A stretch of DNA of 17,120 nucleotides from an uncultured Clostridia bacterium (GTDB lineage Bacteria > Bacillota > Clostridia > TANB77 > CAG-508): positions 1 through 17,120 of the forward strand of contig CANQES010000023.1 in the NCBI GenBank assembly GCA_947595555.1, in the 5' to 3' direction. The notes under the pieces were generated by a model. It was not told the DNA's origin, did not search any database, and was given only the letters and a program-made list of their open reading frames with translations. Both the position numbers and the translations under genes were made by a program. Each line of letters begins with the position of its first letter. Positions within the stretch are counted from its first letter, which is position 1. Below are positions 1 to 6,354 of this stretch, piece by piece.

Positions 1-1223
1 TTGCAAGTATGAGTGTTATATGTTTAATGCTATTTATGACAATTAGTATTTTATCTTCTAGTTTAGCGTTAAGGAATACTATGCAAAGAGAATTAATAGA
101 AATGACACCAGTTGATTTGAACTTATATAAAACTGCTAATTTACCAGAAAGTTATACTAGATATGGAATAAAACATACAACTACAGAAGCGCAACGAGAA
201 GATTCAAAACATCCTATTTACGAAACATTAGTAAATAATAAACTTGATATGGATGTATTAAAAGATATTGTTGAAATTGAAGTGTATGCAACAAATGATT
301 TAACTTGGGAAACTTTTTTTGGAGATAGTCTTAATGAAATTAAAAAGCAATTTCCAGGTTTAGCTTATGGAACAGCAGAGGAAATAGTAAAGATATCTGA
401 TTATAATAAAATGGCAAAATTATATGGGATAAATGAATATAACTTAGATGAAGATGAATATATAGTTCTCTGTGATTTTGATAGTCAGACAGAATTAAGA
501 AATAAAGTATTAGCAAAAGGGAATTATCCATTAAAAATTGCAGGAAAAGAGTACAAATCAAAATATAACAAATGTCAAGAAGGATTTATCACAATGTCAA
601 CAAGCCATACAAATACAGGAATTATTTTAGTTCCAGATAGTTGCCCTTTAACAGAAGAAATGAAAGAAATGTATTTATTATCAGCAAATTATAATGCAGA
701 AACAGATGAAGAAAAGCAAGACATTGAAAAACTCTTTGCAGGTAATGAAAATTCTTCAAACCTTATAAAATCATTGAATGATAATGGAATAGAGATAGAT
801 GGATTTACAAAAATAAGTTTAATGGAGGCTAGTGTTGGAATAGCAACAATAGTAACATTTATAGCTATTTATTTAGGTGTTATATTTTTAATAGCCAGCA
901 GCGCTATTTTAGCACTAAAACAACTAACAGATAGTAGTGATAATAAACAAAGATACATTATTTTAAGAAAAATTGGTTGTGATGAAAAAATGATTAATAA
1001 AGCATTATTTAGGCAAATAGGCATTTTCTTTGGTATGCCACTTGTTTTAGCAATCATACATTCTATTTTTGGAATAAAATTTGCAATAACTATAATGTCA
1101 GGGTTGGCATCAATGGACGATTTACTACCATCTATTATATCAACAGTAATAATTATTGGTATTATATATGTCTCATATTTCCTCGCAACATATTTTGGTG
1201 TAAAGAACGTCATAAAAGAGTAA
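1..1223 (+). CDS. ABC transporter FtsX-type permease, C-terminal part (cut by window edge)
   Basis: The reading frame is open from base 3, upstream of the first ATG at 9, so the gene starts outside the window and only about 406 C-terminal residues are seen. Counting from that ATG, there is a hydrophobic helix at about 1-20 (SVICLMLFMTISILSSSLAL), a large polar, probably extracellular segment at about 25-275, then three more helices at about 278-302, 338-358 and 377-399. The stretch after the second helix (ALKQLTDSSDNKQRYIILRK) and the following KIG/IGIFF segment match my knowledge of the FtsX/MacB-like permease half of BceAB-type peptide-sensing and resistance exporters. The protein would sit in the membrane and pair with an ATPase encoded upstream, outside the window. 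The large outer loop fits peptide sensing or detoxification, but the substrate cannot be told. The family call is firm; the BceB subtype is likely but not proven. Confidence 0.85.
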   Translation, partial: ASMSVICLMLFMTISILSSSLALRNTMQRELIEMTPVDLNLYKTANLPESYTRYGIKHTTTEAQREDSKHPIYETLVNNKLDMDVLKDIVEIEVYATNDLTWETFFGDSLNEIKKQFPGLAYGTAEEIVKISDYNKMAKLYGINEYNLDEDEYIVLCDFDSQTELRNKVLAKGNYPLKIAGKEYKSKYNKCQEGFITMSTSHTNTGIILVPDSCPLTEEMKEMYLLSANYNAETDEEKQDIEKLFAGNENSSNLIKSLNDNGIEIDGFTKISLMEASVGIATIVTFIAIYLGVIFLIASSAILALKQLTDSSDNKQRYIILRKIGCDEKMINKALFRQIGIFFGMPLVLAIIHSIFGIKFAITIMSGLASMDDLLPSIISTVIIIGIIYVSYFLATYFGVKNVIKE

Positions 1224-1275
1224 ATATAAGTTAATCATGTATTTGAGAAATTTGATGGTATTTTTAGTCATTTTA

Positions 1276-1284
1276 TGATATACT
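1276..1284 (+). promoter_or_regulatory. Extended -10 promoter for the 67-aa gene
   Basis: TG-A-TATACT (TG at 1276-1277, hexamer 1279-1284) is a good extended -10 element. The -35 region is poor, which is normal for extended -10 promoters. The predicted start near 1291 gives a leader of about 40 bases ahead of the ATG at 1332. Confidence 0.6.
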
Positions 1285-1331
1285 GTTAATCGAAAGATTT
1301 TTGTAATTATATTCTCAAAGGGGGAAGTAAT

Positions 1332-1535
1332 ATGGTAGAAGAATTTTTAGCATGTTATAATGAAGTTTTTAATGAAGATGGATCTCTAAAAGCGTGTGGT
1401 CGAGAGAAATGTATTCGGCTTATAGAAATAGCTGAACAAATACATATTTTTTCTGGACCAAATCATTTTGGCTCGAAGGAGACTGGATTTTTGAATGTTG
1501 TTAGAATGCAAGCGTTGAGAAATTCATTAGGCTAA
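1332..1535 (+). CDS. Small protein of unknown function (67 aa)
   Basis: I do not recognise this protein. It is a compact soluble protein of 67 residues without a signal peptide or membrane helix. It has three cysteines (C8, C22, C27) and two histidines (H38, H45); the segment ACGREKCIRL holds two of the cysteines five residues apart. The start is well supported by a strong GGGGGAAG ribosome site about five bases upstream. The gene is monocistronic: it has its own extended -10 promoter and ends ten bases before a perfect 13-bp hairpin terminator. This packaging argues that it is a real expressed small gene and not chance. The Cys/His content could mean metal binding, but that is speculation. 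Confidence 0.75.
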   Translation: MVEEFLACYNEVFNEDGSLKACGREKCIRLIEIAEQIHIFSGPNHFGSKETGFLNVVRMQALRNSLG

Positions 1536-1544
1536 TATGTCATG

Positions 1545-1576
1545 GACCACATTATCAGTAAATTGATAATGTGGTC
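1545..1576 (+). terminator. Rho-independent terminator after the 67-aa gene
   Basis: GACCACATTATCA (1545-1557) pairs perfectly with TGATAATGTGGTC (1564-1576) across a 6-base loop. It is followed by the T-rich stretch TTTGTATTTG. It lies ten bases downstream of the stop at 1535. Confidence 0.9.
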
Positions 1577-1599
1577 TTTGTATTTGAAAATTCATTTTA

Positions 1600-1845
1600 T
1601 TGAAATTATATTTTACTTCATATAAATTTTATGATATGATACAGTTAGAAGAGGAGAGGCAAAGACCATATTTTGTAGATAATGATTTTTATAAGAATAA
1701 GTATAGTATGGCTGGTAAATTAAAGTATTTTTGTATTAAAGTTAGAGAAGTTACAGAATGGGAAAATTATACTGAAGAAAAAGTAAAAAATGAAGATAAT
1801 AAAATTATTTTTATAAAAGATTTAAAAAAAGTATTGACAAAATAA
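1600..1845 (+). pseudogene. Possible remnant of an unknown gene (up to 81 codons)
   Basis: The frame can be read from a TTG at 1600 or an ATG at 1636, after an in-frame TGA at 1585. Neither start has a convincing ribosome site, and there is no clear promoter between the terminator at 1576 and this frame. The translated end nevertheless looks protein-like (YFCIKVREVTEWENYTEEKV) with a charged, lysine-rich C-terminus. I read it as the C-terminal fragment of a gene whose 5' part has been lost, but I do not recognise the family. It could also be a chance frame in AT-rich DNA. Confidence 0.3.
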
Positions 1846-1970
1846 TTTTATTATTATATATAATAGATATATTTATTAATAATTATTTTTGACATAGATA
1901 TATTATATTTTTTTATAAATCTATTTTGTGGGGCATATGGGCATATGCTAATAATTATATAAATGAAACA

Positions 1971-1996
1971 TTGCGCAAAATCAAAGTTTTGTGCAA
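1971..1996. repeat. 10-bp dyad, operator-like
   Basis: TTGCGCAAAA (1971-1980) and TTTTGTGCAA (1987-1996) form an inverted repeat around a 6-base centre with one G.T pair. The right half plus centre recurs as a direct copy at 3319-3335 (16 of 17 bases identical), where it overlaps a predicted -35 box. A protein-binding site is plausible; a terminator is unlikely because no T-run follows. Confidence 0.45.
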
Positions 1997-2196
1997 ACAG
2001 GAGTAGGAATAAAAACACATATCCTTAAATTACATCTATTCTTTAATATTATCCACTTTCAGATTAATTTTATATCTTAAATTTTAATTTTCTATATTTG
2101 TGTTATAAAAAAATTATTAGAAATCTGTAAATTCTTATATTTCAGTAATTTCAGTATTTTGCTTAAATTTATAGACAACAAACTATATATCTTTTT

Positions 2197-2386
2197 TATA
2201 AAAACGCCTTAAAATCGATTCTCGTGCGTCGCTTTTTTAACTATTTTCCAGCATTTTTCGAAAACTATTGATTTTATAATATTTTAACAAATTTACATTA
2301 TATAGATAATAATTTTTAAATATTCAAAATAAATTTCAAATGAAAACTTTATTAGTTAAATATAAAAATGTCTTAAAATTGATTTT
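2197..2386. repeat. Imperfect 26-base direct repeat (2197-2222 and 2361-2386)
   Basis: The two copies share the core CTTAAAAT.GATT and differ at only four of 26 positions. Each difference is C in the first copy and T in the second. The copies lie 164 bases apart in gene-free DNA. No function is evident. Confidence 0.4.
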
Positions 2387-2622
2387 GAAGCTTTATAAAG
2401 TGAAATTATTTTCTAATATTATAATTAGAAATTTATTTTAAAAATTTTATAAAAAATTTATAATAATTATAGTCAAACTTATAAAGATTTTAAATGTAAC
2501 AAATGTTCGGTTTTAAAATTTTAATAAATTTATTTAATTCAAGATATTCATTTTTCAAAACAGCCCCTCTCTCCTACTCTAGCGAATTTTTTAAATTTTA
2601 TATTGACACACATGTAATTTGT

Positions 2623-3009
2623 TTAGTTATTTTGAGCATTAAGCAATTTAATTTTTTTGGTTTTTTTATAGTAATCAAGTATATTTTTTTCAATATTTTC
2701 TCTATCATTTTTACTTGCTTCGTGAAAATAAATATTAATGTCTTTACCTTGATTAAACATATTTAAGGCAAATTTATTCATTTTGCAATTTGTGCTCTGA
2801 CCACCTTTAAAAATATTCCTTGGTGAGATATGACCATAACCATTATTAAACCTTTTTTTCATATCAATAGTTTCACCTACATATTTAATTTTATTATCAA
2901 CTATCCATAAATATACTCCAGAGAAAGGAATTGAAGTATTAGAAAATTTTTCCAATCGGATTTCACAAAATTCTATGTTTTCTGCATCCTCAAACTTATA
3001 ATTTTGCAA
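2623..3009 (-). CDS. Small GIY-YIG nuclease domain protein (128 aa)
   Basis: A compact single-domain protein of the GIY-YIG endonuclease superfamily, which cleaves DNA with one metal ion. Visible signature: GVY at 31-33, then KYVGET at 42-47 (the 'YIG' half reads YVG), the conserved arginine R53 in KKRF, a conserved GYGHISPRN / GGQSTNCKMN block at 58-79, the catalytic-type glutamate E107 in NIEKNI, and a terminal asparagine region (LLNAQNN). All expected catalytic residues are therefore present and the domain looks intact. The only available start is TTG at 3009, with AAGG three bases upstream, which is a tight spacing. The frame upstream is the same frame as the helix-turn-helix fragment, separated only by one TAG at 3022-3024. 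The gene could be a stand-alone nuclease or the distal half of an interrupted gene. Confidence 0.75.
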   Translation of the reverse strand: MQNYKFEDAENIEFCEIRLEKFSNTSIPFSGVYLWIVDNKIKYVGETIDMKKRFNNGYGHISPRNIFKGGQSTNCKMNKFALNMFNQGKDINIYFHEASKNDRENIEKNILDYYKKTKKIKLLNAQNN

Positions 3010-3021
3010 AGACCTTACTAA

Positions 3022-3288
3022 CTATTTATATTTTGGATTATTTTTATACTTAGTTACTTTTTCTTTATATTTTTCAATTTGTTCTTCTGTTTTTTTTATT
3101 TCAATTAACTTATCAAAATATTCAAAATCATATTTATCAATACTTATTTTCTTTTTCATAATTATATTTCCTTCTTTTTCTAAAAGTCCGATCTCTTCTA
3201 ATTGATTTAAGTAAGATAAGGCAGTTAATCTTGTAACTCTACAAGCTTTTTCTTCTTTATAACCACTTAATTATATATAAAATATCAT
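3022..3288 (-). pseudogene. Helix-turn-helix fragment, apparently degenerate
   Basis: Codons 3270-3025 are open and encode a winged-helix-like segment (VTRLTALSYLNQLEEIGLLE) followed by a lysine-rich helical tail ending NNPKYK. This kind of segment is typical of the C-terminal DNA-binding part of Fic-family or similar regulators. No start codon opens the full frame: an ATG at 3288 is in frame but meets TAA at 3273-3271 after five codons. An internal ATG at 3159 has a GAAGGA ribosome site and would give a 45-residue peptide lacking the helix-turn-helix. A promoter and half-dyad lie just upstream. I read it as a 5'-truncated gene; the parent family is a guess. Confidence 0.5.
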
Positions 3289-3292
3289 AAAT

Positions 3293-3322
3293 TTTATACA
3301 TTATATTTGTTTGTATTATCAA
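3293..3322 (-). promoter_or_regulatory. Promoter ahead of the HTH fragment and GIY-YIG gene
   Basis: On the minus strand TTGATA (3322-3317) and TATAAA (3298-3293) are spaced by 18 bases. The -35 overlaps the TTTGCGCAAAACTTTGAT motif (3335-3318) that also occurs as part of the dyad at 1971-1996, so a repressor site overlapping the promoter is possible. Confidence 0.45.
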
Positions 3323-3409
3323 AGTTTTGCGCAAATTTAAAATTATAAAAATCTACTATTCCCCTACTCTACCGTTTTTATCCAATTTGAAAAATTTTTT
3401 TAAAATAAA

Positions 3410-3441
3410 GAAAAGCAAGATTTTGATTTTCCTTGCTTTTC
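3410..3441 (-). terminator. Terminator after the HipS-HIRAN gene
   Basis: GAAAAGCAAG (3410-3419) and CTTGCTTTTC (3432-3441) form a perfect 10-bp stem with a 12-base loop. Reading on the minus strand it starts five bases after the stop at 3447 and runs into TTTATTTTAAAAAAATTTTT, a T-rich tail. Confidence 0.75.
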
Positions 3442-3446
3442 ATGAA

Positions 3447-4133
3447 CTATGAAAATAATTTTACAATAATGCAATTTTGACAGTCATTATCGTTCATATT
3501 AATCTCTTGAACAATACATTTATATTTTTTCTTTTCTTTAATAATTCTTGTAACATTTTCAGAATAATATCGTGGTATGTAACCTAATATTTTATTATTA
3601 TATAAAATTTTTACTGCATTGGAATCTCTTTCATTTTCTGGTTCTAATTCTAATGATAATTCGTCTCCTATTTTTAAATTACAATTTTTAAAACAATTAT
3701 TTCCATTATTACAATTCATATAATATCTTGAACCAGCAATCGGAAAAGTTCTTTCAAATTTGTCATTTATATCGAAAATTGGATCTATAAAATATATATC
3801 ATCTATTGGTAATTTTGCTCCGCTTCTTTTTAGTAATTGATAAGCATCATATTCTACTAAACCATATTTATTTAAAATATTAGCAATATCACTTCTTTTT
3901 TTATCAGGCAATCTACTTAAAAAAGCTGGAAATAATGTTTCACATTCATATTTTTCTCTTTTTGGAAATGCAGTTAAAAAAGTAAATCCATTTTTTATTG
4001 CTAAATCAACCTCTTCGTTATACTCAAATTCATATTTACCATTCTTACTTAATGTTCCAACGATATATTGTTTTTTGGAAGCTTTGTCATGCCAAATTAA
4101 ATACAAATAATCTCTACCATTTGAAATAGCCAT
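3447..4133 (-). CDS. HipS-like (HipA N-terminal) domain fused to a HIRAN domain
   Basis: A 228-residue two-domain protein. Residues about 8-118 resemble the N-subdomain 1 of HipA (a separate HipS subunit in HipBST systems): a GTL strand near 26-28, YEFEY at 34-38, then LFPAFLSRLPDKKR (67-80) and YDAYQLLKRSGAKLP (95-109), matching the HipA pattern LFP-F--RLP--R and LL--SG--LP. Residues about 128-226 resemble a HIRAN domain, which in HLTF/Rad5 binds single-stranded DNA 3' ends: FPIAGSRYY (130-138), GDELSLELEPENERDSNAV (156-174), LGYIPRYYS (183-191). The start lies one base after the kinase stop, with AAAGGAGG inside the kinase 3' end, so translation is coupled. In HipBST the HipS subunit is known to restrain HipT; here the HIRAN part may add DNA-end sensing, which is inference. 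The domain calls rest on motif recognition only. Confidence 0.75.
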   Translation of the reverse strand: MAISNGRDYLYLIWHDKASKKQYIVGTLSKNGKYEFEYNEEVDLAIKNGFTFLTAFPKREKYECETLFPAFLSRLPDKKRSDIANILNKYGLVEYDAYQLLKRSGAKLPIDDIYFIDPIFDINDKFERTFPIAGSRYYMNCNNGNNCFKNCNLKIGDELSLELEPENERDSNAVKILYNNKILGYIPRYYSENVTRIIKEKKKYKCIVQEINMNDNDCQNCIIVKLFS

Positions 4134-4134
4134 A

Positions 4135-5044
4135 TTATAAATCCTCCTTTCTAAAAATTTCTTTTAATAAGTTTATTTTTCCTATTAAATATTTTTGTAA
4201 TAATTCTTTTCTCATATCTGACATAAACTCAATATTAAAATCATATATGATATTATATATACAATCATTTGATAATATATTAATGACATCTTCAACATAA
4301 TTAATTATATCATTTCTATTAAGTTTTTTCAAATATTTTATTACTTCAATATGTGTCGGAAATCTTTTATTATTTCCATCTATTCTTATACTTGATTTTG
4401 ACTTAGTATTTATTAAAGCATTAAATTTCATTTCATCATTTCCGAGATACTTTTCAATATCATCTTCATAAATATGTGAACATAAAGCTGAACTATTATC
4501 ATATAATGGTGCAAATCTAAAAATACCATTATTTTTTATAAAAGCCCAATTAGAATGGTGGCGATCTGTATTTCCTATAATAAAATCAAATATTAACATT
4601 TGGTAAAATTCAAAAGGAACAGGATTTATAACATTTCTAATAGAATCTTCTATCATTGATATATTATAATAGATATTACTATCAGAATCATATAATCTAT
4701 CAGAATCATAATTTGGATATAACGCAGTAATAAACCAAATACCCTCTATAAGATTTTCATATCTTTGTATTACATTATAACTCATACAACCTATTTTTCC
4801 ATTATAATAACCGAATATCAATTTCTGCATTTTTAATATTAATAGTTTTAGCAATAATTGATGATAATTTTTCAGCAATATATTCTGTTGATACCTCTAT
4901 TATATTACCATATTTATCTTTTTTTACTTTTGGAAATTTAAATACTCCTATTTCATTATCATTTTCTAGCCAAATTTTTTCACTTCTACCAGACCCCTCT
5001 GAATTTCCTGTATATTCTTTCCAATTACTAAAATCTTTTAACAT
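4135..5044 (-). pseudogene. HipT/HipA-type kinase with an apparent one-base frameshift
   Basis: Two overlapping frames (5044-4802 and 4878-4135) together make one HipA-family kinase of about 302 residues. The first supplies a glycine-rich loop (GNSEGSGRSEKIWL, 13-26), the ATP-binding lysine region FKFPK (35-39) and AEIDI (73-77). The second continues at GYYNGKIGCMSYN, with the catalytic loop GNTDRHHSNW (Asp about 160, Asn about 165) and the metal-binding LYDNSSAL (Asp about 182). Family members read EIDIG-YNG-IG without a gap, which needs removal of one base at about 4811-4813. HipA-family kinases phosphorylate translation-related targets such as aminoacyl-tRNA synthetases. It lacks the N-terminal HipS region, which is encoded by the next gene. 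The start has GGAG four bases upstream and a good promoter. As it stands neither half is a complete kinase: it is either inactivated or rescued by frameshifting. No long homopolymer sits at the break. Confidence 0.75.
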
Positions 5045-5140
5045 TTTTCTCCAATCTTTATTTTGTTATAATCTTAAATATTTTTTCACTATATTTTTCA
5101 TTTTTAGCATTTTATAAATTAAATTTACGGATTATAAAGT

Positions 5141-5169
5141 AGTATATCATTTTATATAAAAAATATCAA
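5141..5169 (-). promoter_or_regulatory. Sigma-A promoter of the kinase-HIRAN operon
   Basis: On the minus strand TTGATA (5169-5164) and TATACT (5146-5141) are spaced by exactly 17 bases. The predicted start near 5134 leaves a leader of about 90 bases before the ATG at 5044. The spacer includes a TTTATATAAA palindrome that could hold a regulator site. Confidence 0.65.
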
Positions 5170-5344
5170 TGATTCGTTCAATTAATTTTTTGAAACTTTA
5201 TTATATCCTAATTTTTCTTGCATTTTCTTTATTTTTCATCAACTCTTGAATAATCTATAATATCGAAAAATATTTGTTAGTCGCTCAAAGAGGCGGCGAC
5301 AAACACATTTATTAAAAACTTCGAACTTATAAAAATTTTTTAAT

Positions 5345-5384
5345 AAACAAGCTATTTATATTTTTAAGTATAAATAGCTTGTTT
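5345..5384 (-). terminator. Terminator after the alpha/beta hydrolase
   Basis: AAACAAGCTATTTATA (5345-5360) and TATAAATAGCTTGTTT (5369-5384) form a perfect 16-bp stem with an 8-base loop. It lies 26 bases beyond the hydrolase stop. The minus-strand tail is ATTAAAAAATTTTT; the plus-strand tail is also T-rich, so it could work both ways. Confidence 0.8.
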
Positions 5385-5409
5385 GTTTATTAGATTGTCT
5401 AAATTTGCT

Positions 5410-6195
5410 TTATAATTTTTCTATTATATCAAGTCCTCTTATTAATGAATTTGCATGTGAACAAGAGATTTCAATTGTCCGCGTACTGTTTATTATTTGT
5501 GAATCATGTGGAACTATTCCATCACCATTAATTTGCAGTATCTTATCCCAGAACAACAAAAGCAAATCCATAAAATCCTTACAGCTAGATATTTTTTTCA
5601 AAGAAGATATTATATTTATATGTTCCTTGTATGATGCAGACTGTAAGTTTTGAATAAACTGTGAATTTGGTATTATATCCTTATCTACATTATGATTGCT
5701 AAAAATAGCATTATAGACTGTTTTAAGTATCCGAGATTTTAATATTTTATCCATAGCTTTTTTATCAGCTATAATAGAGCCTTTAAATGGTGTTGAAATG
5801 GTTACTAATGTAATAACATTTCTGCAATAGTGACTAGCATTATATAAGCACAAGCCACATTTTGAATGACCAATTAAGAATATTTGCTCATACTTATTAT
5901 ATAAGCTATTTACAAATATAGCAATTTCTCTACTCGATTCCTCCATTCCTATACATTCGAAAGTAAAGTAAAATGCATAAATAGTAATATCTTTGCTTAT
6001 CTTAAGCTTAAATTGTTGCATAGCTGGGTCATGTTTTGTAATGACATAATTCTTATCAACACTTAAGGAGTGTCCATTGCCAATTATGTAGCACCGTTTA
6101 TGATTTTTTCCCTCCTGGACTTTTTGTATAACAACATTATTTGTATTGTATACAATTCCATCCATTACTTGATTTTTAAAAACAAATTTTTTCAT
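5410..6195 (-). CDS. Alpha/beta hydrolase, lipase/esterase-like (261 aa)
   Basis: A cytoplasmic-looking alpha/beta-fold hydrolase with no signal peptide or membrane helix. A plausible catalytic triad is visible: Ser111 in the nucleophile elbow FLIGHSKCG (106-114), Asp225 in NGDGIVP (223-229) and His247 in SCSHANS (244-250). TISTPFKGS (132-140) after the elbow is typical of lipase and PGAP1-like relatives. The elbow is unusual: the second glycine of G-x-S-x-G is cysteine (GHSKC-G). The substrate cannot be inferred; an ester or lipid is the default. The ATG overlaps the stop of a 22-codon leader frame (ATGA), with GAGAGGAGAG upstream, so its translation is probably coupled. It has its own promoter at 6304-6332 and a terminator downstream. 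Confidence 0.75.
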   Translation of the reverse strand: MKKFVFKNQVMDGIVYNTNNVVIQKVQEGKNHKRCYIIGNGHSLSVDKNYVITKHDPAMQQFKLKISKDITIYAFYFTFECIGMEESSREIAIFVNSLYNKYEQIFLIGHSKCGLCLYNASHYCRNVITLVTISTPFKGSIIADKKAMDKILKSRILKTVYNAIFSNHNVDKDIIPNSQFIQNLQSASYKEHINIISSLKKISSCKDFMDLLLLFWDKILQINGDGIVPHDSQIINSTRTIEISCSHANSLIRGLDIIEKL

Positions 6196-6260
6196 CTAAA
6201 TACTCTCCTCTCTGCATTCACATAAAGATTTTTCAGCTCACTTATGGTATTATTACTCAT
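6192..6260 (-). CDS. 22-codon leader reading frame overlapping the hydrolase start
   Basis: An ATG at 6260 with AAGGCGG seven bases upstream opens a frame of 22 residues (begins MSNNTISELK, ends AERRVFR) whose TGA overlaps the hydrolase ATG as ATGA. The last codons contain the hydrolase ribosome site. The start codon lies inside a 33-base loop flanked by a perfect 10-bp inverted repeat. This arrangement fits a coupling or leader peptide that governs hydrolase translation. It is too short to judge by composition, so the evidence is the ribosome site, overlap and placement. Confidence 0.55.
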   Translation of the reverse strand: MSNNTISELKNLYVNAERRVFR

Positions 6261-6283
6261 CTTATTACCGCCTTGAGCTGAAA
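6231..6283 (-). promoter_or_regulatory. Leader hairpin around the upstream reading frame start
   Basis: TTTCAGCTCA (6231-6240) and TGAGCTGAAA (6274-6283) are perfect 10-bp inverted repeats, 33 bases apart. Inside, GGTA and TACC can also pair. In the minus-strand transcript the stem encloses the ribosome site and the ATG at 6260, so folding could limit access. The same dyad could instead be a DNA operator. Confidence 0.5.
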
Positions 6284-6303
6284 GCAACTAATTTTACATA
6301 ATA

Positions 6304-6332
6304 ATCTTATCATAAGTGCATTCTTTTGTCAA
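6304..6332 (-). promoter_or_regulatory. Sigma-A promoter of the hydrolase unit
   Basis: On the minus strand TTGACA (6332-6327) and TAAGAT (6309-6304) are spaced by 17 bases. The -35 is perfect and the -10 matches four of six. The predicted start near 6297 gives a leader of about 37 bases to the leader frame. Confidence 0.65.
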
Positions 6333-6354
6333 ATATCGTAGCTATTCCTTGCTA

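Larger units (their letters stand above)
1846..2622. other. AT-rich gene-free tract with small repeats
   Basis: No coding region is convincing here. A plus-strand frame at 2503-2766 runs antisense into the GIY-YIG gene and looks like a shadow. What can be seen: a short tandem GGGCATAT repeat near 1931-1946, a 10-bp dyad at 1971-1996, an imperfect 26-base direct repeat at 2197-2222 and 2361-2386, and a CCTACTCTA-type motif at 2573-2584. The tract resembles decayed or regulatory DNA beside a mobile or accessory cassette. Confidence 0.6.
5045..5409. other. Intergenic region with promoter, GC-rich hairpin and terminator
   Basis: No gene is seen in these 365 bases, and specifically no HipB-like helix-turn-helix frame. 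The region holds the kinase promoter (5141-5169), a GC-rich patch at 5280-5300 where GTCGC and GCGAC can pair around an 11-base loop, and the hydrolase terminator (5345-5384). The GC-rich patch stands out against the AT-rich surroundings. Confidence 0.6.

Noticed and set aside
1224..1275. Terminator for the permease gene
   Set aside because: No stem of useful length and no T-run were found directly after the stop.
1600..1640. TTGAAA and TATGAT as a promoter
   Set aside because: The spacer is 24 bases, too long for sigma-A recognition.
2503..2766. 87-codon plus-strand frame, hydrophobic-looking
   Set aside because: Phe/Ile-rich because it reads AT-rich DNA, and it overlaps the 3' end of the GIY-YIG gene antisense. 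No ribosome site.
5045..5409. Hidden HipB-like antitoxin gene
   Set aside because: I looked for a minus-strand helix-turn-helix frame upstream of the kinase and found none; stops are dense and the region is filled by promoter and terminator.
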